A stretch of DNA of 7,551 bases from positions 1 to 7,551 of the forward strand of contig JAFAFF010000055.1 of assembly GCA_023423605.1 (NCBI GenBank), given 5' to 3'. Positions 1-6,714 of this stretch are shown here, piece by piece. How positions within the stretch are numbered: position 1 is the stretch's first letter; each line of letters starts with the position of its first letter. The position numbers and the translations under genes were made by a program. The DNA comes from Pseudomonadota bacterium (GTDB lineage Bacteria; Pseudomonadota; Gammaproteobacteria; Xanthomonadales; Xanthomonadaceae). The notes under the pieces were generated by a model, which saw only the letters and a list, made by a program, of their open reading frames with translations, made no database searches and had not been told where the DNA came from.

Positions 1-749
1 CCCCACACCGCGCCGGTATCGATGGCATGCACGCCCTGGGTGATGGTCAGGCCCAGCGAAGACCAATGGCCGCACACGATCTTCAGGTCGCGCTCGACCC
101 GTCCCGGCACTTCGAACCATGGATAAAGGCCCTGTTCCTGGGTGCCCGGGGTGCCCTTGTCCTCGATGCCGATACGCCCACGTGGCGTGCAGTAGCGCAT
201 GCGGGTGAAGAAGTTGATGATGGCGCGCGAGCGGTCGTAACCGGTCAGGTTGGGCGCCCAGACGGGCTTGTCGCCATACATGTTGCGCAGCAGTTTGCGG
301 TAGCCGTTGCCACGCAGCTGCAGCTCGATCTCGCGCGCATGCTTTTCCGCCAGCTGGGTCGTCCACTTCGGCGCCAGGCCGGCGTGCACCATCATCCAGC
401 CCAGCTCGCGGTCCACGTGCACCAGCTTCTGCATGCGCAGCCAGTCCAGCAGCACGTCGCGGTCTTCGGCCAGCACCACACGCAGCAGGTCCGGGTTGAC
501 CTTGCGCTGTTCCTCTTCGCTGCGCGCACCCACGGCCAGCAATGACAGGTCATGGTTGCCCAGCACCACCACACTGTTCTCGCGCAGCGAATGCACCAGC
601 CGCAGCGTTTCCAGCGACTGCCCGCCGCGGTTCACCAGGTCGCCGGCGAACCACAGGGTGTCCTGTGCCGGGTCGAAACGGATCTTTTCCAGCAGCCGCT
701 GGGTCACGTCATGGCAACCCTGCAGGTCGCCGATCGCCCACACGCTCAT
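1..749 (-). CDS. apaH: Bis(5'-nucleosyl)-tetraphosphatase, symmetrical (partial, C-terminus off left edge)
   Basis: Symmetrical diadenosine tetraphosphate hydrolase, which splits Ap4A into two ADP; a cytosolic metal-dependent phosphatase of the PPP family. The frame runs open from the ATG at 747-749 to the window edge, giving 249 codons without a stop. Visible metallophosphatase motifs are GDLQG (residues 7-11), GDLVNRG (36-42), GNHD (64-67), VHAG (121-124) and CGHWS (226-230), followed by the ApaH-type ending AIDTGAVW at the edge. E. coli ApaH is about 280 residues, so roughly 30 to 60 residues are missing here. The start is well supported: AAGGAGG lies 7 nt upstream and the first residues, MSVWAIGDLQG, match the family N-terminus. 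It is the last visible gene of the lptD-surA-pdxA-rsmA-apaG-apaH cluster, 15 nt after apaG. The first motif has Gln where E. coli ApaH has the His of GDVHG. Confidence 0.96.
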   Translation of the reverse strand, partial: MSVWAIGDLQGCHDVTQRLLEKIRFDPAQDTLWFAGDLVNRGGQSLETLRLVHSLRENSVVVLGNHDLSLLAVGARSEEEQRKVNPDLLRVVLAEDRDVLLDWLRMQKLVHVDRELGWMMVHAGLAPKWTTQLAEKHAREIELQLRGNGYRKLLRNMYGDKPVWAPNLTGYDRSRAIINFFTRMRYCTPRGRIGIEDKGTPGTQEQGLYPWFEVPGRVERDLKIVCGHWSSLGLTITQGVHAIDTGAVW

Positions 750-756
750 GGTCCGG

Positions 757-763
757 CCTCCTT
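757..763 (-). promoter_or_regulatory. Strong ribosome binding site of apaH
   Basis: The minus strand reads AAGGAGG here, a near-perfect anti-Shine-Dalgarno match, with a 7-nt spacer to the apaH ATG at 747-749. It lies between the apaG stop (765-767) and the apaH start. It fixes the apaH start and is the only clear Shine-Dalgarno sequence among the visible starts in this window. Confidence 0.85.
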
Positions 764-764
764 G

Positions 765-1148
765 TCAGTGCAGGGTTCGTGGGACGGTCAGCACGAACGG
801 TGCTACCGCGGCGGCGAACTCGGTGCCATCGTCGGCCACCATGTCGTAGTGGCCCTGCATCGTGCCGTGCTCGGTGCCCAGCATGACACCGGAGGTGTAT
901 TGGAAGTCTTCACCGGGACGCAGGCGGGGCTGCTCGCCGATCACGCCATCGCCATCCACGTGCTCGACGCGGCCATCGGCGTCGGTGATGCGCCAGTGCC
1001 GGGCAACCAGGCGCGCGGCGACACGTCCACGGTTATGGATGCGGATGATGTAGGCGAAGGCATAGCGGCCTTCCCCGGGGGAGGACTGGTCATCGAGGAA
1101 GCGCGGCGCGACTTCCACATCCACGGCGTAATGATCTGCGTCTTGCAT
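765..1148 (-). CDS. apaG: ApaG family protein (Co2+/Mg2+ efflux-associated name, function unsettled)
   Basis: Small cytosolic protein of the ApaG/DUF525 family, which folds as a fibronectin type III-like beta sandwich. The biochemical role is unsettled; the name comes from its place beside apaH. From the ATG at 1146-1148 it is 127 residues, close to E. coli ApaG (125). Family signatures are visible: [13 protein letters not shown] in the N-terminal half, then [38 protein letters not shown] and the [15 protein letters not shown] segment, ending in PRTLH. An in-frame ATG at 1170-1172 would add eight residues (MQADYTSL) and overlap rsmA by 11 nt. I prefer the downstream start because the resulting [13 protein letters not shown] matches the family N-terminus and length. 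Neither start has a good Shine-Dalgarno sequence, so translation may depend on ribosomes finishing rsmA, which stops 13 nt upstream. Confidence 0.92.
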   Translation of the reverse strand: MQDADHYAVDVEVAPRFLDDQSSPGEGRYAFAYIIRIHNRGRVAARLVARHWRITDADGRVEHVDGDGVIGEQPRLRPGEDFQYTSGVMLGTEHGTMQGHYDMVADDGTEFAAAVAPFVLTVPRTLH

Positions 1149-1161
1149 CAGGGAAGTGTAA

Positions 1162-1962
1162 TCAGCTTGCATTGGCCAGTGCGATGAATTCCGCTACGTC
1201 GAGCTGTTCGGCACGTGCATCCGGACGTACCCCGGCGGCCTGGAACTGTTCGGCGCTGACCACGTTGTTCAATGCGTTGCGCAATGTCTTGCGGCGTTGT
1301 CCAAATGCCGCGCGGACCACCTCGGCGAAGCGCCCGTGGTCGTTGATGCCGATCCGCGACGGGTCGCGTGGCACCAGCCGCACCACGGCCGAATCCACCT
1401 TCGGCGGCGGCCGGAACGCGCCCGGCGGCACCACGAACAGCGAGGTGACCTCGCAATACGCCTGCAGCATCACGCTCAGGCGACCGAACACCTTGCTGCC
1501 GGGGCCGGCGGCCATGCGGTCCACCACTTCCTTCTGCAGCATGAAGTGCATGTCGCGGACCACCGCGGCATGTTCCAGGGCATGGAACAGGATCGGTGAG
1601 GAGATGTTGTAGGGCAGGTTGCCGACCAGCCGGATCGGCGCACCATCGGCCAGTGCGGTGAAGTCCACGCGCAGCACGTCGCCCTGCACGATGGTCAGTT
1701 CGCCCAGCGGCGCGGCCGCGGCGGCAAGCGGAGCGATCAGGTCGCGGTCGAATTCGATGACGGTCAGGCGCGGGTGCTGGCGCAGCAGCGGCAGGGTGAT
1801 GGCCCCCTGTCCGGGGCCGATTTCCACCAGGCGGTCGCCATCCTTCGGGTTGACCGCCATGACGATGCGGTCGATGTAATGGCGGTCGGCCAGGAAGTGC
1901 TGGCCAAGCTGCTTCTTGGCCGGGGCGGTGAACGCCGGGCCAGTGGGGGAATGCGGATTCAT
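1162..1962 (-). CDS. rsmA: 16S rRNA (adenine(1518)-N(6)/adenine(1519)-N(6))-dimethyltransferase
   Basis: Also called KsgA. It uses S-adenosylmethionine to dimethylate two adjacent adenines in the 3'-terminal helix of 16S rRNA during late 30S assembly; loss gives kasugamycin resistance in known bacteria. The 266-residue product has the [10 protein letters not shown]-terminal signature (16-24), SAM motif [12 protein letters not shown] (46-56), the acidic residue E70 ending strand 2, GD at 94-95, the catalytic NLPYNISSP motif (115-123) and the C-terminal [12 protein letters not shown] segment (183-194) with [12 protein letters not shown] (220-231). Length is normal and no key residue is missing. 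The ATG at 1960-1962 overlaps the pdxA stop in an ATGA arrangement, with no strong Shine-Dalgarno sequence, which suggests translational coupling to pdxA. Confidence 0.98.
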   Translation of the reverse strand: MNPHSPTGPAFTAPAKKQLGQHFLADRHYIDRIVMAVNPKDGDRLVEIGPGQGAITLPLLRQHPRLTVIEFDRDLIAPLAAAAAPLGELTIVQGDVLRVDFTALADGAPIRLVGNLPYNISSPILFHALEHAAVVRDMHFMLQKEVVDRMAAGPGSKVFGRLSVMLQAYCEVTSLFVVPPGAFRPPPKVDSAVVRLVPRDPSRIGINDHGRFAEVVRAAFGQRRKTLRNALNNVVSAEQFQAAGVRPDARAEQLDVAEFIALANAS

Positions 1963-2939
1963 GCGCTCATTTTACGTTGCCGGGCCAGCTGCGCGCACAA
2001 CGATGTGGCCGCCTGCAGGCTGGACGGGTCGGCGGTGCCGAGTCCGGCCAGGTCCAGTGCGGTGCCATGGTCCACGGCCACGCGTGGATAGGGCAGCCCG
2101 AGGGTGAGATTCACCGCCTGCTCGAAGCCGGAATACTTCAGCACCGGCAGGCCCTGGTCGTGGTACATCGCCAGTACGCTGTCAAAGCCCACCAGCTTCG
2201 CCGGCAGGAACGCGGTGTCGGCCGGCAGCGGCCCGACCAGGTCCATGCCTTCGCCACGCAGCTGCTGCAGCAACGGGATGACCAGGTCGCGCTCCTCATG
2301 GCCCAAATGCCCGTCCTCGCCCGCATGCGGGTTGAGCCCCAGCACCGCGATACGCGGCGCGGGCAGGCCAAAATCGCGGCGCAGGGCCGCGTACAGGGTG
2401 CGCAGCACGCGCTCCAGGCGGTCGCGGGTGATCGCGTCGGCCACTTCACGCAGCGGCAGGTGGGTGGTCGCCAGCGCGACGCGCACGATGTCGTTGGCCA
2501 GCATCATCACCACCTTCACCCCGGCCTGGTCGGCCAGCAGCTCGGTGGTGCCGCTGTAGGCGATGCCGCCCTGGTTGATCACCGCCTTGTGCACCGGCCC
2601 GGTGACCACGCCATCCAGTTCGCCGGCCAGGCAGGCGTGGCCGGCGCCGAGCAGCGCATCGATGACCGCCCGCGCGTTGCGGGGATCGGCATGGCCGAAG
2701 CGGCTGGGCGTGGCATTGAGGATTGGCCGCAACGGCAGGTCACCCGGCACGCGGGCCTGCGCGTGTTCGGGCAGCAACTGCAGCGGCAGGCGCAGCGCGG
2801 CGGCGGCCGCGCGCAGGGTGTCCGGGTCGGCGAAGGCCAGCAGCCGGCAATCGCTGCGCGGCTGCTGGATCAGGCGGATGCAGAGCTCCGGCCCGATCCC
2901 GGCGGGCTCGCCCGGTACCAGAGCGAGCTGGGGAAGCAT
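1959..2939 (-). CDS. pdxA: 4-hydroxythreonine-4-phosphate dehydrogenase
   Basis: NAD-dependent, divalent-metal enzyme of the DXP-dependent pyridoxal 5'-phosphate pathway. It oxidises 4-phosphohydroxy-L-threonine; the product decarboxylates and is condensed with deoxyxylulose phosphate by PdxJ. The product is 326 residues, against 329 in E. coli. It shows GEPAGIGPE (10-18), DGVVTGPVHK (109-118), the three metal-ligand histidines H160 (ATTHLPL), H205 (LNPHAGEDGH) and H260 (MYHDQGLPVLKY), plus K268, N277 and R286 expected to hold substrate phosphate. The usual GHTE substrate motif reads GTTE (130-133), so the His of the His-Thr pair is Thr here; as far as I recall this variant also occurs in Xanthomonas relatives. 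The ATG shares one base with the surA stop (TGATG) and has no clear Shine-Dalgarno sequence, so translation is probably coupled to surA. Confidence 0.97.
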   Translation of the reverse strand: MLPQLALVPGEPAGIGPELCIRLIQQPRSDCRLLAFADPDTLRAAAAALRLPLQLLPEHAQARVPGDLPLRPILNATPSRFGHADPRNARAVIDALLGAGHACLAGELDGVVTGPVHKAVINQGGIAYSGTTELLADQAGVKVVMMLANDIVRVALATTHLPLREVADAITRDRLERVLRTLYAALRRDFGLPAPRIAVLGLNPHAGEDGHLGHEERDLVIPLLQQLRGEGMDLVGPLPADTAFLPAKLVGFDSVLAMYHDQGLPVLKYSGFEQAVNLTLGLPYPRVAVDHGTALDLAGLGTADPSSLQAATSLCAQLARQRKMSA

Positions 2940-4285
2940 CAGGACTGCGGCGGGGTCGCGGTATTCTCCGCGCGGTCGCCGCTGCGGAAGCTGACGTAGG
3001 CTTCGCCGCGCAGTTCGGACAGGAAGCGGTTGTACTCTTCTTCCAGCTTGCGACGGCCGATGGTCTCGCGGATCTGCGCACGCTGGTTGTCCACGCCGAC
3101 GTCGGTCTGGCGGGTGGCCACGCGCTGCACGATGTGCCAGCCGGCGTCGGTGCGGAACGGCTGGCTGATGCCACCGTCGCTCACGCCTTCCACCTGGCGG
3201 CCGAAATCCGGGCCGAAGGCGTCGGCCGGGAACCAGCCCAGGTCACCGCCCTGGCCACGGCTGTTGTTGTCCTCGGAGGACTCCTTGGCCACGTCCTGGA
3301 ACTCGGCGCCACCGGCGATGCGGGCACGCAGGGTATCGATCTTCGCCTTGGCGGCGGCATCGCTCTGCTGGTCGGTCACGCGCACCAGGATGTGGCGGCC
3401 GTGGTATTCGGTGACCGTCTGGCCGGTACCGTTGGCGGCATTGGCGTCGCGCAGTTCCACCAGCTTCAGCAGCTGGAAGCCGCTCGGGCCACGCAGCGGA
3501 CCGACCACGTCACCGGGCTTCATGTCCTGCATGACCTGCAGGAACGCCTGCGGGATCTCGTCCATCGAACGCCAGCCCAGGTCGCCGCCTTCCAGCGCGT
3601 TGGGGCTGTCGGAATAGCGCACCGCGGCTGCATTGAAGTCCAGTTCGCCCTTGTCCAGCAGCGCCTTCACGCCATCGGCCTTCTGCTGGCCGGTAGCGAT
3701 CTGGCTGGCGTCCGCGCCGTCCGGCGTGGCGATCAGGATATGCGCCAGGTGGTACTGGGTGCCGACCGCGGCCTGCTGCTTCAGGGCGGCGTCCACTTCG
3801 CCCTCGCTGACGCTGATGCGGCTCTGCGCGAAGCTCTGGCGCAGGCGCTGGACCACGATCTCGTCGCGCACCGAACGGCGGAACTCGTCGAAATCGATGC
3901 CGTCCTGGGCCAGGCGGCCACGCAGCTGGTCGACGTCGCCGCCGTTCTGCTGGGCGATGGACTGGATGGCCTGGTTCAGTTCCTGGTCCGAAACACGGAT
4001 GCCGCTGCCTTCGGCGCGGGTCACCTGCAGCTTCACCAGCACCAGGCGTTCAAGCACCTGGCGGCTGAGCACGTCATCCGGCGGCAGCTGGTTCTCGCGT
4101 CCGGCGTACTGCGCCCTGATGTTGGCCAGCGCGCGGTCCAGTTCGCTCTGCAGGATGACGTCTTCGTCGACGACGGCGGCGATGCGGTCCAGCGGCTGGG
4201 TCTGCTGGGCCGATGCCTGGAAGGGCACGGACGCGGTGGACACCGCCAGCAGGGAGGCGAGTAGGACGGGGAAGGTCTTGGTCAT
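2939..4285 (-). CDS. surA: Periplasmic chaperone and peptidylprolyl isomerase SurA
   Basis: Periplasmic chaperone that escorts unfolded outer-membrane proteins, including LptD, to the BAM complex; it also carries parvulin-type prolyl isomerase domains. The 448-residue product starts with a Sec signal peptide (MTKTFPVLLASLLAV onwards), with likely cleavage after ASA at residue 26. Next come the SurA N-terminal domain (about 30-170), parvulin domain 1 (about 177-278, YHLAHILI and GGDLGW 233-238), parvulin domain 2 (about 293-391, YHGRHILV and GGDLGW 346-351) and a C-terminal helix (about 400-427) that packs on the N-terminal domain. It is slightly longer than the 428-residue E. coli protein, with a polar tail ending PPQS. 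The same frame is open upstream to about 5356, but that part has no SurA homology. The ATG at 4283-4285 gives the signal peptide and makes an ATGA overlap with lptD. Confidence 0.97.
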   Translation of the reverse strand: MTKTFPVLLASLLAVSTASVPFQASAQQTQPLDRIAAVVDEDVILQSELDRALANIRAQYAGRENQLPPDDVLSRQVLERLVLVKLQVTRAEGSGIRVSDQELNQAIQSIAQQNGGDVDQLRGRLAQDGIDFDEFRRSVRDEIVVQRLRQSFAQSRISVSEGEVDAALKQQAAVGTQYHLAHILIATPDGADASQIATGQQKADGVKALLDKGELDFNAAAVRYSDSPNALEGGDLGWRSMDEIPQAFLQVMQDMKPGDVVGPLRGPSGFQLLKLVELRDANAANGTGQTVTEYHGRHILVRVTDQQSDAAAKAKIDTLRARIAGGAEFQDVAKESSEDNNSRGQGGDLGWFPADAFGPDFGRQVEGVSDGGISQPFRTDAGWHIVQRVATRQTDVGVDNQRAQIRETIGRRKLEEEYNRFLSELRGEAYVSFRSGDRAENTATPPQS

Positions 4286-6714
4286 GGGATCAGGTTCGGA
4301 TCGTAGTCGTCGCGCGTGGCACCGGTGTTGCTGGGCGGCACGAGATAGAGGTCGTCGCGGTTGTAGCCGAGGATAGCACGGCGCAGGGTGCGGTCCGTGT
4401 TCTGGCCGATGGAGCTCAGGCCCTTGAGCACGAACTCGACCTGGAAGGAATTGTTCAGCTCGCCCTCGCGGTTGCGCACGTAGCGGCGGGCCAGCGCGCG
4501 CACCGCCAGGCAGCAGCTGTCCCATTGCACGCCGCCGATGATCTCCAGCGGCTTCCTGTCTTCCAGCGAGTAGTAATACCGGCCCACCAGGCTCCAGCGC
4601 GGATTGATCGGGTACAGGAAGGACAGGTCGGCCTGTTCCAGCAGCGTGCTGCCGTTGGGGTTGAGGCGGTTGCGGTAGCTGACGTTGACGATGCCGTCGT
4701 TGGGCATCACGTAGCGGGCGCGGACGCTGGCCAGGTCTTCGCGTTTGTACTTGGGATCCCACTGGTAGGTGGCGCCCAGGTTCCAGCGGTCGTTGATCTG
4801 CCAGTTGGTGTCGGCGATCCAGGCCGACTTGCCCTCTTCCACCGGCACTTCCACGCCGCTGATGTTGACCCGCGAATCCTCGAAATACTGGATCTGGCCG
4901 ATGCTGGCCGAGAACCGCTCGCGGCCGCTGCTCTGGTCGATGAAGCGAGTGCTCAGCGCCAGGGTCAGCTGGTTGGCATCGTTCTGGCGGTCGGCGCCGG
5001 TGTAGCGCGAATCGCGGAACAGCTGGCCCCAGCTGAAGGTGAAATCGCGGGTATCGAAGATCGGCAGTTCGCTCTGGTCGCGGTAGGGCGTGCGCAGATA
5101 GAACAGGCGCGGTTCCAGGGTATGCAGGTAGGGCTTGTCGCCGATGGTGGTCTCGCGGTCGAAGAACAGGCCCGCGTCCAGGCTGGCGATCGGCACGCTG
5201 CGGTTCGGCGAGGTGTTGCCGCGCAGCTGGTCCGGGGTGGCGGTGGCCGGGTCGATGCCGGCCGCGCGCAGGTTGTCGGCGCGGATGCTGTCGGCCAGTC
5301 CCTGTTCCAGGTCGTAGCCGGTATAGCGCCAGGCCAGCGTCGGCGTCACGTACCACGCCGCGCCGCTGAAGGGCAGGGTGACGTAGGGCTTGACGTCCAC
5401 GCGTGAGCCGCCGAGCACCTCGCGCCTGCTGCCATCGCGTACGTATTCGCCTTCGCTGTCGATGATCTTGCCGTGCACGTCGTCATGCACGAAGCGCACA
5501 GCCTCGGCATACACGCCTACCTCCAGCCACGGCAGCAGCGGCTTGTCCCAGGTACCGAACAGGCGCGGCTGGCGGTTGTACGGCAGCGCCGCCTCGGTCA
5601 GGGTGTAGTCGGTGAGCTGCCAGTAATCGGCCATCAGCCCGGCGGTCCAGTTCTCGCCGGTGCCGTAGATGCCTGCCTGGCTCTGCAGGTTGGATGCGGT
5701 CACGCCGAGCAGCCGGTTGGAGAAGTCCTCCACGTAGCGCTCGTCGCTGACCCAGGCCAGCCCGGCGCGTGCCTGCCAGTTGGAATTGAAGTTGTGGTAA
5801 CCGGTGAATTCGACCCGCCCGCGGTCGCGGTCGCGCAGCTCGTCATCGGGCATGTAGGCCGTATGCAGCTCGCCGCGGCCACCGTCGTAGAGGTAGCGGA
5901 ATTCATTGTCCAGCATCAGCCCGCGCTTGCTCATGTAGCGCGGTGTCAGGGTATCGTCGTAGTTCGGTGCCAGGTTGAAGTAGATCGGCTGTGCGTAGTC
6001 GAAACCGTTGCGGCCGGACAGGCCCAGCTGCGGATACAGCAGGCCGGTCTGGCGCCGGTCATCGATCGGGAACTTGAAGTACGGCGCCCACAGCACCGGC
6101 ACCTTGCCGACCCGCAGCACGGCGTTGCGGGCCGTGCCGAAGCCTTCATCGTTGTCCACTTCGATCTGCGGCGCGGACAGCTTCCACACCGGCTGCGACG
6201 GGTCGCAGGTGGTGTAGGTGGAGCGATGCATCTGCCCCACCGCGCCCTGCAGGTCCACCGATTCGGCGCCACCGTTGCCGCGCCGCGACACCAGCTGGTA
6301 CTGGATGTCGGAAATCTTGTGGGTGTCGGCTTCCTGGTTGCCCTCGGCCCGCTTGGCGACCATGCGGATGGACGAATCCTGGTAGCGCACGTTGCCTTCG
6401 GCGACATAGTTGCCGGTTTCGGTATCGAAGCTCAGGTGGTCGGTGCCCAGGAACTGGTCGCCGCGTTTCAGGGCCACGTTGCCTTCGTACTGCGGCACGG
6501 TGGAGGTGCCGGAAAGCTGGTCGCCTTCAATGTCGGTCGGCTGGTCCACGCGGGTGGCGGCGGCCGCCTTGTCCGCCGGCGGGGCGTCATCGAAGACGGG
6601 CAGGACGTCGGTGGCAGGGCACAGCCCCCAGTTGAGTGGCTTGTCGTCGGCCAGCGCCGGCAGGCACAGGGCGATACCCAGGGGGAGAGGCAGCAGGCGG
6701 AAGGCTTTGCGCAC
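4282..6714 (-). CDS. lptD: LPS-assembly outer membrane protein LptD
   Basis: Outer-membrane barrel (also Imp or OstA) that, with the LptE lipoprotein plug, inserts lipopolysaccharide into the outer leaflet at the end of the Lpt bridge. The product is 810 residues. It has a signal peptide with likely cleavage after LPALA (residue 22), an LptA-like jellyroll domain (about 60-205, with QYEGNVALKRGDQFLGTDHL and YVAEGNVRYQD) and a large C-terminal barrel (about 210-787, LWAPYFKFPIDDRRQTG and GLLYPQLGLSGRNGFDY at the junction). The four cysteines needed for the family's interdomain disulfides are present: C32, C170, C734 and C735. The start is GTG at 6712-6714; an in-frame stop at 6727-6729 leaves no other usual start upstream. 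Relative to E. coli there is a loop insertion at about 471-507 and a tail of about 26 residues after the last conserved strand. As first gene of the operon it overlaps surA, whose product helps fold it. Confidence 0.97.
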   Translation of the reverse strand: MRKAFRLLPLPLGIALCLPALADDKPLNWGLCPATDVLPVFDDAPPADKAAAATRVDQPTDIEGDQLSGTSTVPQYEGNVALKRGDQFLGTDHLSFDTETGNYVAEGNVRYQDSSIRMVAKRAEGNQEADTHKISDIQYQLVSRRGNGGAESVDLQGAVGQMHRSTYTTCDPSQPVWKLSAPQIEVDNDEGFGTARNAVLRVGKVPVLWAPYFKFPIDDRRQTGLLYPQLGLSGRNGFDYAQPIYFNLAPNYDDTLTPRYMSKRGLMLDNEFRYLYDGGRGELHTAYMPDDELRDRDRGRVEFTGYHNFNSNWQARAGLAWVSDERYVEDFSNRLLGVTASNLQSQAGIYGTGENWTAGLMADYWQLTDYTLTEAALPYNRQPRLFGTWDKPLLPWLEVGVYAEAVRFVHDDVHGKIIDSEGEYVRDGSRREVLGGSRVDVKPYVTLPFSGAAWYVTPTLAWRYTGYDLEQGLADSIRADNLRAAGIDPATATPDQLRGNTSPNRSVPIASLDAGLFFDRETTIGDKPYLHTLEPRLFYLRTPYRDQSELPIFDTRDFTFSWGQLFRDSRYTGADRQNDANQLTLALSTRFIDQSSGRERFSASIGQIQYFEDSRVNISGVEVPVEEGKSAWIADTNWQINDRWNLGATYQWDPKYKREDLASVRARYVMPNDGIVNVSYRNRLNPNGSTLLEQADLSFLYPINPRWSLVGRYYYSLEDRKPLEIIGGVQWDSCCLAVRALARRYVRNREGELNNSFQVEFVLKGLSSIGQNTDRTLRRAILGYNRDDLYLVPPSNTGATRDDYDPNLIP

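Noticed and set aside
552..1187. Plus-strand open frame (211 codons) antisense to apaH and apaG
   Set aside because: It crosses two real genes and their junction, with no motif or ribosome site of its own.
1977..2999. Plus-strand open frame (340 codons) antisense to pdxA
   Set aside because: Gln, Arg and Gly-rich shadow product with no homology that I recognise; PdxA on the minus strand explains the region.
2723..4264. Long plus-strand open frame (513 codons) antisense to surA and part of pdxA
   Set aside because: The product is a low-complexity mix of Ala, Gly, Val, His and Arg typical of antisense frames in high-GC genes, has no recognisable domain, and the opposite strand encodes clear PdxA and SurA.
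4286..5356. Upstream extension of the surA reading frame into lptD
   Set aside because: The frame is open for about 357 more codons, but the translated part is Arg, Pro and Gln-rich without SurA homology, while the ATG at 4283-4285 begins a proper signal peptide.
4213..5406. Plus-strand open frame (397 codons) antisense to the lptD 3' half
   Set aside because: It shows shadow-frame composition with no motifs, fully opposite well-conserved LptD barrel sequence.
6649..6714. LptD N-terminus considered as a lipoprotein signal because of Cys17
   Set aside because: The residue before the Cys is Leu, which does not fit a lipobox, and a good signal peptidase I site (ALA, residue 22) follows.
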